DNA of 64,000 nucleotides from SZUA-229 sp964531165 (GTDB lineage: Bacteria; Pseudomonadota; Gammaproteobacteria; SZUA-229): NCBI GenBank assembly GCA_964531165.1, contig CAZHEA010000006.1, forward strand, positions 1 through 64,000, read 5' to 3'. How positions within the stretch are numbered: position 1 is the first letter of the stretch; each line of letters begins with the position of its first letter. The translations under genes and the position numbers were made by a program. Under the pieces are notes generated by a model. The model did no database searches. It was not told where the DNA came from and worked only from the letters and a program-made list of their open reading frames with translations. Shown piece after piece: positions 53,099 through 61,178 of the stretch.

Positions 53099-53852
53099 TG
53101 TTATTAAACCCGACTGGCCTGCCGCGCAAAGTATTCATGCTTTTTGTACCACGCGTAATCTGGCTGAAAATTCTTTAGCGGAAACTACCGGCACATTTGA
53201 TCATTTTAATTTAGCGCTGCACGTGGAAGATAATGCTCAGACGGTTATCGCTAACCGGCGCCAGTTAGTAGAACAGTTAGCCCTGCCTTCTGAACCGGTG
53301 TGGCTTAATCAGGTGCATGGTCAGCGAGTGGTTAATGCAGCCCGGTTTGCAGATTCTCATGCCGATTTGTTGATAGATGCAGATGCGACGTTTACTGACC
53401 GCCCTGATCATATTTGCACTGTAATGACCGCCGATTGCCTGCCGGTGCTGATCTGTAATCGCAAAGGCACCAAGGTTGCCGCTGCGCATGCCGGTTGGCG
53501 CGGTTTGGTAGACGGGATTATTGAAAATACCGTGGCAAGTTTAAATGAAGGTCCGCAACGTTTGCTGGTGTGGCTCGGGCCGGCAATTGGTCCGGCTGCT
53601 TTTGAAGTCGGGGAAGACGTACGCGATGCTTTTATAACCGCGTTGCCCGCATCAGCTAAGGCATTTCAGCCCAATCGCAGTGGACATTTTCTGGCAGATA
53701 TCTATCAGCTGGCACGCCTGCGTTTAAAAGCCATGGGAATTGAAGCGGTTTATGGTGGTGAGTATTGTACTTTTACTGATGTTAATCGCTTTTATTCTTA
53801 CCGGCGCGATGGTAAAACAGGAAGGCAGGCGAGTTTGATCTGGTTTGAATGA
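53088..53852 (+). CDS. pgeF: Multicopper-oxidase-fold purine nucleoside phosphorylase PgeF (YfiH)
   Basis: 254 residues. Cu-oxidase_4 / YfiH family, shown in other organisms to act on purine nucleosides or to edit peptidoglycan precursors. Seen: FCTTRN, FNLALHVEDN, WLNQVHGQRVV, DHICTVMTADCLPVLICN, AAAHAGWRGLVDGIIE, WLGPAIGPAAFEVG and GGEYCTFTD. The zinc ligands His, Cys and His are present. Start ATG at 53088 overlaps rluD by 11 bp, the usual rluD-pgeF coupling. Confidence 0.92.
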   Translation: MSISVIKPDWPAAQSIHAFCTTRNLAENSLAETTGTFDHFNLALHVEDNAQTVIANRRQLVEQLALPSEPVWLNQVHGQRVVNAARFADSHADLLIDADATFTDRPDHICTVMTADCLPVLICNRKGTKVAAAHAGWRGLVDGIIENTVASLNEGPQRLLVWLGPAIGPAAFEVGEDVRDAFITALPASAKAFQPNRSGHFLADIYQLARLRLKAMGIEAVYGGEYCTFTDVNRFYSYRRDGKTGRQASLIWFE

Positions 53853-53871
53853 TCTAAAGTCAAAAGCTTTA

Positions 53872-53964
53872 CCGCGAATACACGCAAACAAAAGCTATTC
53901 TTATTCAAAATGTGGCTTAGTCACATAAAATTAAAACATGGCGTTTATTCGAGTTCATTTGCGC
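53872..53964. repeat. Imperfect palindromic intergenic repeat after pgeF
   Basis: CGCGAATACACGCAAACAAAAGC on the left and CGCAAATGAACTCGAATAAACGC on the reverse of the right arm agree in 16 of 23 positions, with a small central hairpin TGTG-N7-CACA at 53911-53925. The arms resemble degenerate CGCGAATnnACGCGAAT-type intergenic palindromes. Only one copy in this window. Confidence 0.4.
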
Positions 53965-53989
53965 TAAATATTAAAAAATGGAGAAATAA

Positions 53990-54502
53990 ATGAAGTGGTC
54001 AGTTTTAACATTGGTAGGTGCCGACCAATCGGGTATTGTCGCCGCCGTTACTGATACGTTATATCAGCGCGGCTGTAGTCTGGCGCAGGCATCAATGATG
54101 CAGCTGGGGGCAAATTTTGCCATTATGCTGCGGGTTTCCCATGAAGAAGATAAAGATTTACGCGAAATCCTGGCGGATATCTGTGAACGCATGGGGCTAC
54201 ATTTACATATTGATGAAGATGTCTCAGTGCAAACGGCGGTATTAGAGCCGGATGTACAGGTCACTGTTTATGGAGCGGATAGAAGCGGTATTGTGGCACA
54301 GGTTACTTCCGCACTGGCGCAGGCAGGTTTAAATATTATTGATCTGGAAACCGATGTTGCCGGCAGCAAAGATAAACCGATTTATATTATGAATATCGAA
54401 GGGCTTGCTGAAAATGGTATTGAACCGTTACAAAAAGCCATTGAGTCGCTGGATTCGAATATTGAAGTCAATATAGATGAAATCAATACACTAAGGGGCT
54501 AG
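53990..54502 (+). CDS. gcvR: Double ACT-domain protein, GcvR-like
   Basis: 170 residues composed of two ACT domains: residues 4-75 (VLTLVGADQSGIVAAVTDTL, LAQASMMQLGANFAIMLRV) and residues 88-165 (VTVYGADRSGIVAQVTSALA, GLNIIDLETDVAG). This is the architecture of GcvR, which in E. coli binds glycine and GcvA to repress the glycine cleavage operon. Here no gcv gene is near, and it is followed after 6 bp by a peptide deformylase. Assignment to the family is good; the specific regulatory target is inferred. Confidence 0.75.
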   Translation: MKWSVLTLVGADQSGIVAAVTDTLYQRGCSLAQASMMQLGANFAIMLRVSHEEDKDLREILADICERMGLHLHIDEDVSVQTAVLEPDVQVTVYGADRSGIVAQVTSALAQAGLNIIDLETDVAGSKDKPIYIMNIEGLAENGIEPLQKAIESLDSNIEVNIDEINTLRG

Positions 54503-54508
54503 GCGCGA

Positions 54509-55006
54509 ATGGAGATTTTGATCTATCCTGATCAGCGCTTAAAGCAGTTATCCGCAAGTGTTGAGAATATTGATAAAGAAATTTTAGAATTTATTGCAGA
54601 ACTCGAGCAAACCCGACTAGCCGGACCGGGTGCGGTTGGCATTGCGGCGCCACAGGTGGATATGTTTAAACGCGTGGTAATCGTCGATGTATCCAATATG
54701 CGCAAGCCGGTTGATAACCATGGGCACATGATTATGGTCAATCCGGAAATTACCGAATGGGAAGGTATGGCAATGGGGCGTGAAGGCTGTCTGTCAGTGC
54801 CGGACTTTACCGGTAATGTGATTCGTGCAGAGAAAATTAAATTAAGTTATACCGACGAAACCGGAAAGGCTCATGAAATTGAATCCAGTGGTTTTGAGGC
54901 CCGTGCAATTCAACATGAAATGGATCATCTGGATGGGCTGTTATTTCTGGATCGTTTGGTGAGCCGGCGTAGTGATCTGTTTAAGCGTAAAACGTATAAA
55001 AAATAA
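54509..55006 (+). CDS. def: Peptide deformylase (Def-like, divergent motif 1)
   Basis: 165 residues. Metal site intact: cysteine in REGCLSVPD (residues 92-96) and HEMDH (H136, E137, H140). Motif 1 reads AVGIAAPQ instead of the canonical GVGLAAPQ, so the first glycine is replaced, which points to a secondary deformylase rather than the housekeeping one. It removes N-formyl groups from nascent proteins or peptides. Probable co-transcription with the ACT protein (6-bp gap). ATG at 54509. Confidence 0.88.
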   Translation: MEILIYPDQRLKQLSASVENIDKEILEFIAELEQTRLAGPGAVGIAAPQVDMFKRVVIVDVSNMRKPVDNHGHMIMVNPEITEWEGMAMGREGCLSVPDFTGNVIRAEKIKLSYTDETGKAHEIESSGFEARAIQHEMDHLDGLLFLDRLVSRRSDLFKRKTYKK

Positions 55007-55174
55007 GCTTTTAACTATATATCAGTTGCGTTTAGCTAATGTAAAACAGGTTATTTCTGAGTCGGTAGATCAAGGTGGTCAGGCGTTCTTATGTTGGGTT
55101 TTTTTTAACATATAACCCAAAGCATCAATAATCATCTATTATTAATAGTACTCAGTAGTTAGTCCAATAATAAT

Positions 55175-57604
55175 ATGTCCAAGGGAATATCCAGGGGAAT
55201 AAAGCTTGACCCGCAGAAGTCGAATGCACTGGCTATCAGCCTGTGCAATATAGGTCTGTGCGATTATTGTTTACCGCCATCTCCCAGTCTCAGATTTACC
55301 CCTGCCTGGGCTAAAATTCTGGGATATAAATCCGACGAAATTCCTTCAGCTGAAATTTTTCAGAGCTGGTGGGGGCAGCAAATTCATCCGAATGACCACA
55401 CTCGTGTCATTAGTCTGTTTAATAAACTCTATTCCGGCGAACTCAAAAAGTTGATCTGTAACTTACGTGTTAAACATAAACAGGGTGACTGGTGTGAGAT
55501 AGAAATTTCTGCAAGTGTCATAAAGCGTGATGAAAAAGGCTGGGCGCAACATGTTTTTACGGCTATACGGGACCTGGCGGAAAGTGAAAACAGATATAAA
55601 CGTATTGTAGAAAATCTTAATGAAGGTATCTGGGTTATTGACCGCTACAATAATATACGCTTTGTTAATCAGGCGCTCGCTGATATGCTCGGCTACAGTG
55701 TTGAGGCGATGCTGGGGCGATCGGTATTCGATTTTGAGAGTAAAAAAAATCTCGGCGTTTTTAAACAACAGCTGGCAGATCGTAAGAAAGGTTTAAGTAG
55801 TGTTTATGAAATTGAGGTGGTGCATAAAAAAGGTCATTTACTTTTAATTCAGGTTGAGTCTGCACCTTATTTAAATGAAAAAAGTAAATTCGATGGAGTG
55901 GTAGAAGGCATAAAGGATATGTCTGATATTCGCAGTCAGCAATTAAAATTAAAAATGTTATCGTCGGCGATTGAGCAAAGTGGTTCGATGGTTCTGATTA
56001 CCGACAAGCATGCAAAAATTGATTATGCAAATCCTAAAATTTGTGCTGTTACCGGATATGAAAAAGAAGAACTTGTTAATAAAAGTGCACAGGTTTTACA
56101 GCCTGAAGATATTGATCTTCGAGCTATGGATGATGTGTGGGAAAAAATTAATAATGGTGAAGACTGGCAGGGTGAATTACAGCTTCGTAAAAAGCAGGGA
56201 GGAAAAATATGGGTGATTATGTCGATTTCCTCAATTGCAAATGAACAGAATATTATTACTCATTTTGTGATGGTGTTTGAGGATGTCTCGCAGTTAAAGG
56301 AAGCGCATTTGCGCATGGAAGAACTGGCTTATGTTGATAGCTTAACGGGGCTGGCGAATCGGGTTTTATTTCGTGACCGACTGGAACAGGTGCTAAAAAG
56401 TTTGCAAAGAGCAGACGTTTGCGCGGCGTTATTGTATCTGGATTTAGATGAGTTCAAACGAATCAATGATTCCATGGGCCACGATGTAGGTGATGCGGTG
56501 TTAATGAAAGTGGCCGAAACATTGCGTCAGTGTGTACGCTATCAGGATACGGTGGCGCGTATGGGAGGCGATGAGTTTGTTATCTTACTCACTGATATCG
56601 ATGGAATGGCAGGGGCATCATCTGTCGCGCGAAAAATACTGGATGCGATGTCGGAGCCGATTCATTTATTGAAAAATGAAATTTTAATTTCACCAAGCAT
56701 TGGTATTACACTGGCACCGATTGACAGTCTGAATGCAGATATTCTGTTTAAAAATGCGGATATGGCAATGTATAAAGCCAAGTCATCTGGCAGAAATAAT
56801 TACCAGTTTTTTACGGAAGAAATGAATGACCAGGTAGTTGATCACATTATGATAGAAAATGATCTGCGACATGCGATGGGACGTGATGAGCTTTATATCA
56901 AGTATCAGCCAAAATGTGATATGAAAACAAAAAAACTGGTTGGGGTTGAAGCACTGGTGCGCTGGAAACATCCGCAGAAAGGTGAGCTGTCACCGGAGTA
57001 TTTTATCCCTATAGCTGAAACCGCCGGATTGATGATTAAACTCGGAAAATGGGTGTTGAGAACAGCCTGTAAAGAAATTAAAAAACTCGAGCAACAGGGA
57101 TTGAGTGATATTGAGCTAGCTGTCAATTTATCTACTCGACAGTTTCGTGACCCGGATTTAATTGAAACCATACAGATGGCATTATCCGAGTCGGGGTTCA
57201 GAGCGGTGAAGCTTGAGCTGGAAGTTACTGAAACCACATTAATGGAGCAGATAGATCATGCGGTTGAGTTACTGGATCAAATAAAAGCATTAGGTATTTC
57301 TTTAACAATCGATGATTTTGGTACCGGATATTCATCGCTTAATTATTTAAAACGACTGCCAATTGATACATTAAAAATTGATAAAGAATTTATCGCAGAT
57401 ATACCTGATGATAAAGATGATATGGAAATTTCGTCAGCGGTTATTGCAATGGCTCATAAGCTGGGTTTGACGGTGGTAGCCGAGGGTGTAGCAACACAGG
57501 CGCAGTGGGATTTTTTAGAAAAAAACAAATGTGATATTGCGCAGGGATACCTAATGGGGAAGCCGATGTTAATGGATGAAATTATCGCTCAGTTTGTGAA
57601 ATGA
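55175..57604 (+). CDS. PAS-PAS-PAS-GGDEF-EAL cyclic-di-GMP protein
   Basis: 809 residues, no membrane segment. Three PAS domains (about residues 20-135, 140-255 and 262-380), each ending in a PAC-like block, then a diguanylate cyclase domain with GGDEF at 464-468 and an I-site RYQD five residues before it, and a phosphodiesterase domain with EAL at 592-594 (VEALVRWKHP), EVTETTLM and DDFGTGYSSLNYLKRLPID. Both catalytic motifs are intact, so it may make and degrade c-di-GMP; many such hybrids act mainly as phosphodiesterases. Single gene. Input signal unknown. Confidence 0.92.
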   Translation: MSKGISRGIKLDPQKSNALAISLCNIGLCDYCLPPSPSLRFTPAWAKILGYKSDEIPSAEIFQSWWGQQIHPNDHTRVISLFNKLYSGELKKLICNLRVKHKQGDWCEIEISASVIKRDEKGWAQHVFTAIRDLAESENRYKRIVENLNEGIWVIDRYNNIRFVNQALADMLGYSVEAMLGRSVFDFESKKNLGVFKQQLADRKKGLSSVYEIEVVHKKGHLLLIQVESAPYLNEKSKFDGVVEGIKDMSDIRSQQLKLKMLSSAIEQSGSMVLITDKHAKIDYANPKICAVTGYEKEELVNKSAQVLQPEDIDLRAMDDVWEKINNGEDWQGELQLRKKQGGKIWVIMSISSIANEQNIITHFVMVFEDVSQLKEAHLRMEELAYVDSLTGLANRVLFRDRLEQVLKSLQRADVCAALLYLDLDEFKRINDSMGHDVGDAVLMKVAETLRQCVRYQDTVARMGGDEFVILLTDIDGMAGASSVARKILDAMSEPIHLLKNEILISPSIGITLAPIDSLNADILFKNADMAMYKAKSSGRNNYQFFTEEMNDQVVDHIMIENDLRHAMGRDELYIKYQPKCDMKTKKLVGVEALVRWKHPQKGELSPEYFIPIAETAGLMIKLGKWVLRTACKEIKKLEQQGLSDIELAVNLSTRQFRDPDLIETIQMALSESGFRAVKLELEVTETTLMEQIDHAVELLDQIKALGISLTIDDFGTGYSSLNYLKRLPIDTLKIDKEFIADIPDDKDDMEISSAVIAMAHKLGLTVVAEGVATQAQWDFLEKNKCDIAQGYLMGKPMLMDEIIAQFVK

Positions 57605-57721
57605 ATGTATGTTTAACTTTTAAACGTATGGCTTAGTTCGCTGAAGGTTATCTGATTAAGCCTGAGTATTCCCGCTAGCCATATTTAATTCGAGTATCCC
57701 TGATAATTTATTCAGCTTTAC

Positions 57722-57749
57722 CTTGAAAAAAAATCACTCACCCGCATGT
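57722..57749 (+). promoter_or_regulatory. Sigma-32 heat-shock promoter of clpB
   Basis: CTTGAA (57722-57727), a 14-bp spacer and CCGCATGT (57742-57749), which matches the sigma-32 consensus CTTGAA-N13-17-CCCCATNT in all but one defined position. Predicted leader about 27 nt before the clpB ATG. Confidence 0.85.
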
Positions 57750-57782
57750 AATTAGTAATAGAACAGTCAACGGGGTAAAGCC

Positions 57783-60359
57783 ATGAGAATGGATCGATTA
57801 ACCAGTAAATTTCAAACCGCGCTATCCGAAGCACAATCTCTTGCGGTCGGTAGAGATCATCAATTTATAGAACCGCTGCACCTGATGCTGGCATTGCTTG
57901 ATCAGGATGGCGGTTCGGTGCGTCATTTATTAACGATGAGCAATGTAAATGTGAATGGCCTGCGCTCTAAACTGGGTGAAGAAATTGAGCGTTTATCACA
58001 GGTAGAAGGTAATGCGGGTGATGTGCATTTGTCGAATGATCTGGGACGCATATTAAATATTACCGACAAGCTGGCACAGAAACGTAATGATGATTATATT
58101 TCCAGCGAACTGTTTGTGCTCGCTGCGATTGAAGAAAAATCCCGTATTGGTGAAATTTTACGCGAATTCGGTGCCGATAAAAAAGCTCTGGAAGCGTCTA
58201 TCGATAAAGTCCGTGGTGGACAGAAGGTGACGGATCCGAATGCGGAAGATCAGCGGCAGGCATTAGAAAAGTATACGGTTGATGTCACTGAGCGTGCGGA
58301 GCAGGGGAAACTTGATCCGGTGATTGGTCGCGATGAAGAAATTCGCAGAACGATTCAGGTATTACAACGGCGCACAAAAAATAATCCGGTTTTAATTGGC
58401 GAGCCGGGGGTGGGTAAAACTGCCATTGTTGAAGGTTTAGCGCAGCGTATTGTAAATGGCGAAGTGCCGGATGGAATAAAAGGTAAACGATTACTGTCAC
58501 TTGATCTGGCGGCATTAATTGCCGGCGCAAAATTTCGCGGTGAATTTGAAGAGCGTTTAAAGGCGGTATTAAATGACCTGTCTAAACAGGAAGGACAGGT
58601 GATTTTATTTATTGATGAAATTCATACTATGGTAGGCGCGGGTAAATCTGAAGGCGCTATGGATGCGGGCAATATGTTAAAGCCGGCGTTAGCACGTGGT
58701 GAATTACATTGTGTGGGTGCAACCACATTAGATGAGTACCGCAAGTATATTGAAAAAGATGCGGCACTGGAAAGACGTTTTCAAAAAGTATTAGTTGAAG
58801 AGCCCTCAGTCGAAGATACCATTGCGATTTTGCGTGGTTTGAAAGAGCGCTATGAAGTCCATCACGGTGTAGATATTACTGACCCGGCAATTGTGTCGGC
58901 AGCAGTGTTGTCTCATCGATATGTAACGGACAGACAATTGCCGGATAAGGCAATTGATTTAATTGATGAAGCGGCTAGTCGCATTCGCATGGAAATAGAT
59001 TCGAAGCCGGAAGTAATGGACCGACTGGAACGTCGTTTAATTCAGTTAAAAATTGAGCGTGAAGCGCTCACCAAAGAAGATGATCGTGCATCCCGTGATC
59101 GGTTGCTAAAGCTGCAGGAAGAAATTGATGTGCTGGAGCAGGAGTATCAGGAACTGGATGAAGTCTGGGTATCTGAAAAAGCCGCATTACATGGTAGTGC
59201 AACGATAAAAGAAAAGCTCGAACAGGCCCGGCTGGAATTAGAAACCGCAAGTCGTGCCAATGATTTAACCCGTATGTCCGAGTTACAGTATGGACGTATT
59301 CCGGAGCTGGAAAAAGAACTGGATATGGCATCACAGGCAGAAATGCAGGAGATGACTTTACTGCGTAATCGGGTTACTGAAGAAGAAATTGCGGAAGTTG
59401 TCTCCCGGGCTACCGGCATTCCGGTTGCTAAAATGATGGAAGGTGAAAAAGAAAAATTACTCAGTATGGAGGAAAATTTGAGTAAGCGGGTGGTCGGTCA
59501 GGATGAAGCGGTCACTTCAGTTTCTAATGCGATTCGCCGCTCACGGGCAGGATTATCCGACCCTAATCGCCCGAATGGTTCATTCCTGTTTTTAGGCCCC
59601 ACCGGTGTCGGTAAAACGGAGTTAACCAAAGCGCTGGCAAAGTTTTTATTTGATACAGAAGATGCGATGGTACGCATTGATATGTCAGAGTTTATGGAAA
59701 AACATTCGGTTGCACGGTTAATTGGTGCACCACCGGGCTATGTCGGTTATGAGGAAGGCGGCTATCTGACAGAAGCGGTGCGGCGTAAGCCTTATTCGGT
59801 TGTGTTGCTGGATGAAGTTGAAAAAGCGCATCCAGATGTCTTTAATGTTTTATTGCAAGTGCTGGACGATGGCCGTTTAACGGATGGCCAGGGGCGTACG
59901 GTTGATTTCAGAAATACGGTGATCATCATGACGTCCAATCTGGGCTCCCAGTATATTCAGGAGTTTAGTGATAAAGGTGATTACGATGGAATGAAAGCCG
60001 CGGTGATGGAGGTTGTGGGTGAGCATTTCAGACCGGAGTTTATTAATCGTATAGATGAGTCAGTTGTGTTTCATACTCTGGGTCGTGAGCAGATACGCTC
60101 CATTACTGAAATTCAGATTGAGAGCTTACGTCAACGTTTACACGATAAAGAACTGGATCTGCAGTTAAGTGAAGCGGCACTGGATAAACTCGGTGAAGCC
60201 GGATTTGACCCGGTATATGGTGCGCGTCCATTGAGGCGGGCAATTCAGCAACAACTGGAAAACTCACTGGCACAGCAGTTATTGCAGGGTGATTTTGTGG
60301 CCGGTGATGTGATACAGATTGATGTTGAAGGTGATGAGCTGGTATTTACGAAGGGGTAA
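57783..60359 (+). CDS. clpB: Disaggregase ClpB
   Basis: 858 residues. AAA+ Hsp100 chaperone that rescues aggregated proteins with DnaK. N-domain (residues 1-150, MRMDRLTSKFQ, HLMLALLDQDGG), first AAA+ with Walker A LIGEPGVGKTAIVEGLA, the coiled-coil middle domain (residues 405-525, the difference from ClpA), second AAA+ with FLGPTGVGKTELTKALA and GAPPGYVGYEEGG. No ClpP-binding loop is evident. Full length; heat-shock promoter upstream. Confidence 0.97.
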   Translation: MRMDRLTSKFQTALSEAQSLAVGRDHQFIEPLHLMLALLDQDGGSVRHLLTMSNVNVNGLRSKLGEEIERLSQVEGNAGDVHLSNDLGRILNITDKLAQKRNDDYISSELFVLAAIEEKSRIGEILREFGADKKALEASIDKVRGGQKVTDPNAEDQRQALEKYTVDVTERAEQGKLDPVIGRDEEIRRTIQVLQRRTKNNPVLIGEPGVGKTAIVEGLAQRIVNGEVPDGIKGKRLLSLDLAALIAGAKFRGEFEERLKAVLNDLSKQEGQVILFIDEIHTMVGAGKSEGAMDAGNMLKPALARGELHCVGATTLDEYRKYIEKDAALERRFQKVLVEEPSVEDTIAILRGLKERYEVHHGVDITDPAIVSAAVLSHRYVTDRQLPDKAIDLIDEAASRIRMEIDSKPEVMDRLERRLIQLKIEREALTKEDDRASRDRLLKLQEEIDVLEQEYQELDEVWVSEKAALHGSATIKEKLEQARLELETASRANDLTRMSELQYGRIPELEKELDMASQAEMQEMTLLRNRVTEEEIAEVVSRATGIPVAKMMEGEKEKLLSMEENLSKRVVGQDEAVTSVSNAIRRSRAGLSDPNRPNGSFLFLGPTGVGKTELTKALAKFLFDTEDAMVRIDMSEFMEKHSVARLIGAPPGYVGYEEGGYLTEAVRRKPYSVVLLDEVEKAHPDVFNVLLQVLDDGRLTDGQGRTVDFRNTVIIMTSNLGSQYIQEFSDKGDYDGMKAAVMEVVGEHFRPEFINRIDESVVFHTLGREQIRSITEIQIESLRQRLHDKELDLQLSEAALDKLGEAGFDPVYGARPLRRAIQQQLENSLAQQLLQGDFVAGDVIQIDVEGDELVFTKG

Positions 60360-60368
60360 TCTAGTAAT

Positions 60369-60397
60369 GCAGGAGTGAGCGTTTGGCTCGCTCCTGC
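60369..60397. terminator. Strong hairpin between clpB and the response regulator gene, weak terminator candidate
   Basis: GCAGGAGTGAGC pairs with GCTCGCTCCTGC (12 bp, one wobble) around a 5-nt loop, 10 bp past the clpB stop and 17 bp past the convergent regulator stop. Neither strand has a T tract after the stem; the adjacent A6 run lies on the wrong side for a minus-strand terminator. It may stabilise 3' ends or work with Rho. Confidence 0.45.
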
Positions 60398-60413
60398 CAA
60401 AAAAGGATATCTA

Positions 60414-61100
60414 TTAACTTATGGTCTGCAGTCGATACCCTAGCTTGCGTACGGTTAATATGTAGCAGGGATTCGACTGATCATCCTCCAGTTTTTTTCT
60501 TAACTCAGCTATGTGTGAGTCTATGGTTCTGCTAACCACCAGTTTATTGTAGCCCCATACTTTTTCCAGTAGAAACTGGCGGGAGAGTACGGTGTTTTTA
60601 TGGTGAAGTAAGGTGGTTAATAATTCAAATTCTTTTGGTGATAAATTTACCGGTATATTGTTTTTAAATACTTCATGGGTTGCGTTGTTTATTATAATGT
60701 CACCAAAGTAAAGCGTGTCACTCGGCTGCACTGATTTCTGGCGGCGTTTTAATAATACCTGAATACGTGATATCAGCTCCATTAAACCAAAGGGCTTGGT
60801 GACATAATCTTCAGCACCGCTGCGCAGAGCCCTTACTTTATCTATTTCTTCACTGCGTGCGCTTAAACATAATACCGGGGTTTGATTGTTTATTTTTTTC
60901 AGATCGTTAAGTATCTCAAAGCCTGTTTTATTGGGTAGCATCATATCGAGAATAATCAGATCAGGTGAATGCTTTTGAATAGAAGGCAGAGCGTCATCGC
61001 CGTTGCTGGTGTGTACGAGTTTATATCCCTCCAGAGTTAGATTGTCGATAAGCCCGGTAGCAAGGTCCTGATTGTCTTCAATTAACAATATACAAGTCAT
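60414..61100 (-). CDS. OmpR/PhoB-family response regulator
   Basis: 228 residues. Receiver with acidic pocket (LLIEDNQDL), phospho-acceptor D52 (LIILDMMLPNKTG), and lysine in DYVTKPFGLMEL; C-terminal winged helix with VNLSPKEFELLTTLLHHKN, LLEKVWGYN and SRTIDSHIAELRKKLE. A DNA-binding regulator acting with the upstream kinase (78-bp gap, same strand). The best site candidates are the 11-bp-spaced repeats at 62845-62882. Specific target system not known. Confidence 0.92.
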   Translation of the reverse strand: MTCILLIEDNQDLATGLIDNLTLEGYKLVHTSNGDDALPSIQKHSPDLIILDMMLPNKTGFEILNDLKKINNQTPVLCLSARSEEIDKVRALRSGAEDYVTKPFGLMELISRIQVLLKRRQKSVQPSDTLYFGDIIINNATHEVFKNNIPVNLSPKEFELLTTLLHHKNTVLSRQFLLEKVWGYNKLVVSRTIDSHIAELRKKLEDDQSNPCYILTVRKLGYRLQTIS

Positions 61101-61178
61101 TATTTATATCCATTAAATTTAGCTGAATAGCTTTTTATTTTTAAGCGTCCTGATATTAATAAAAGCCAGCAAGAGCCT

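Noticed and set aside
55090..55120. Hairpin-like sequence TTGGGTT ... AACCCAA as a def terminator
   Set aside because: The T tract is in the loop, not after the stem, and two alternative pairings compete.
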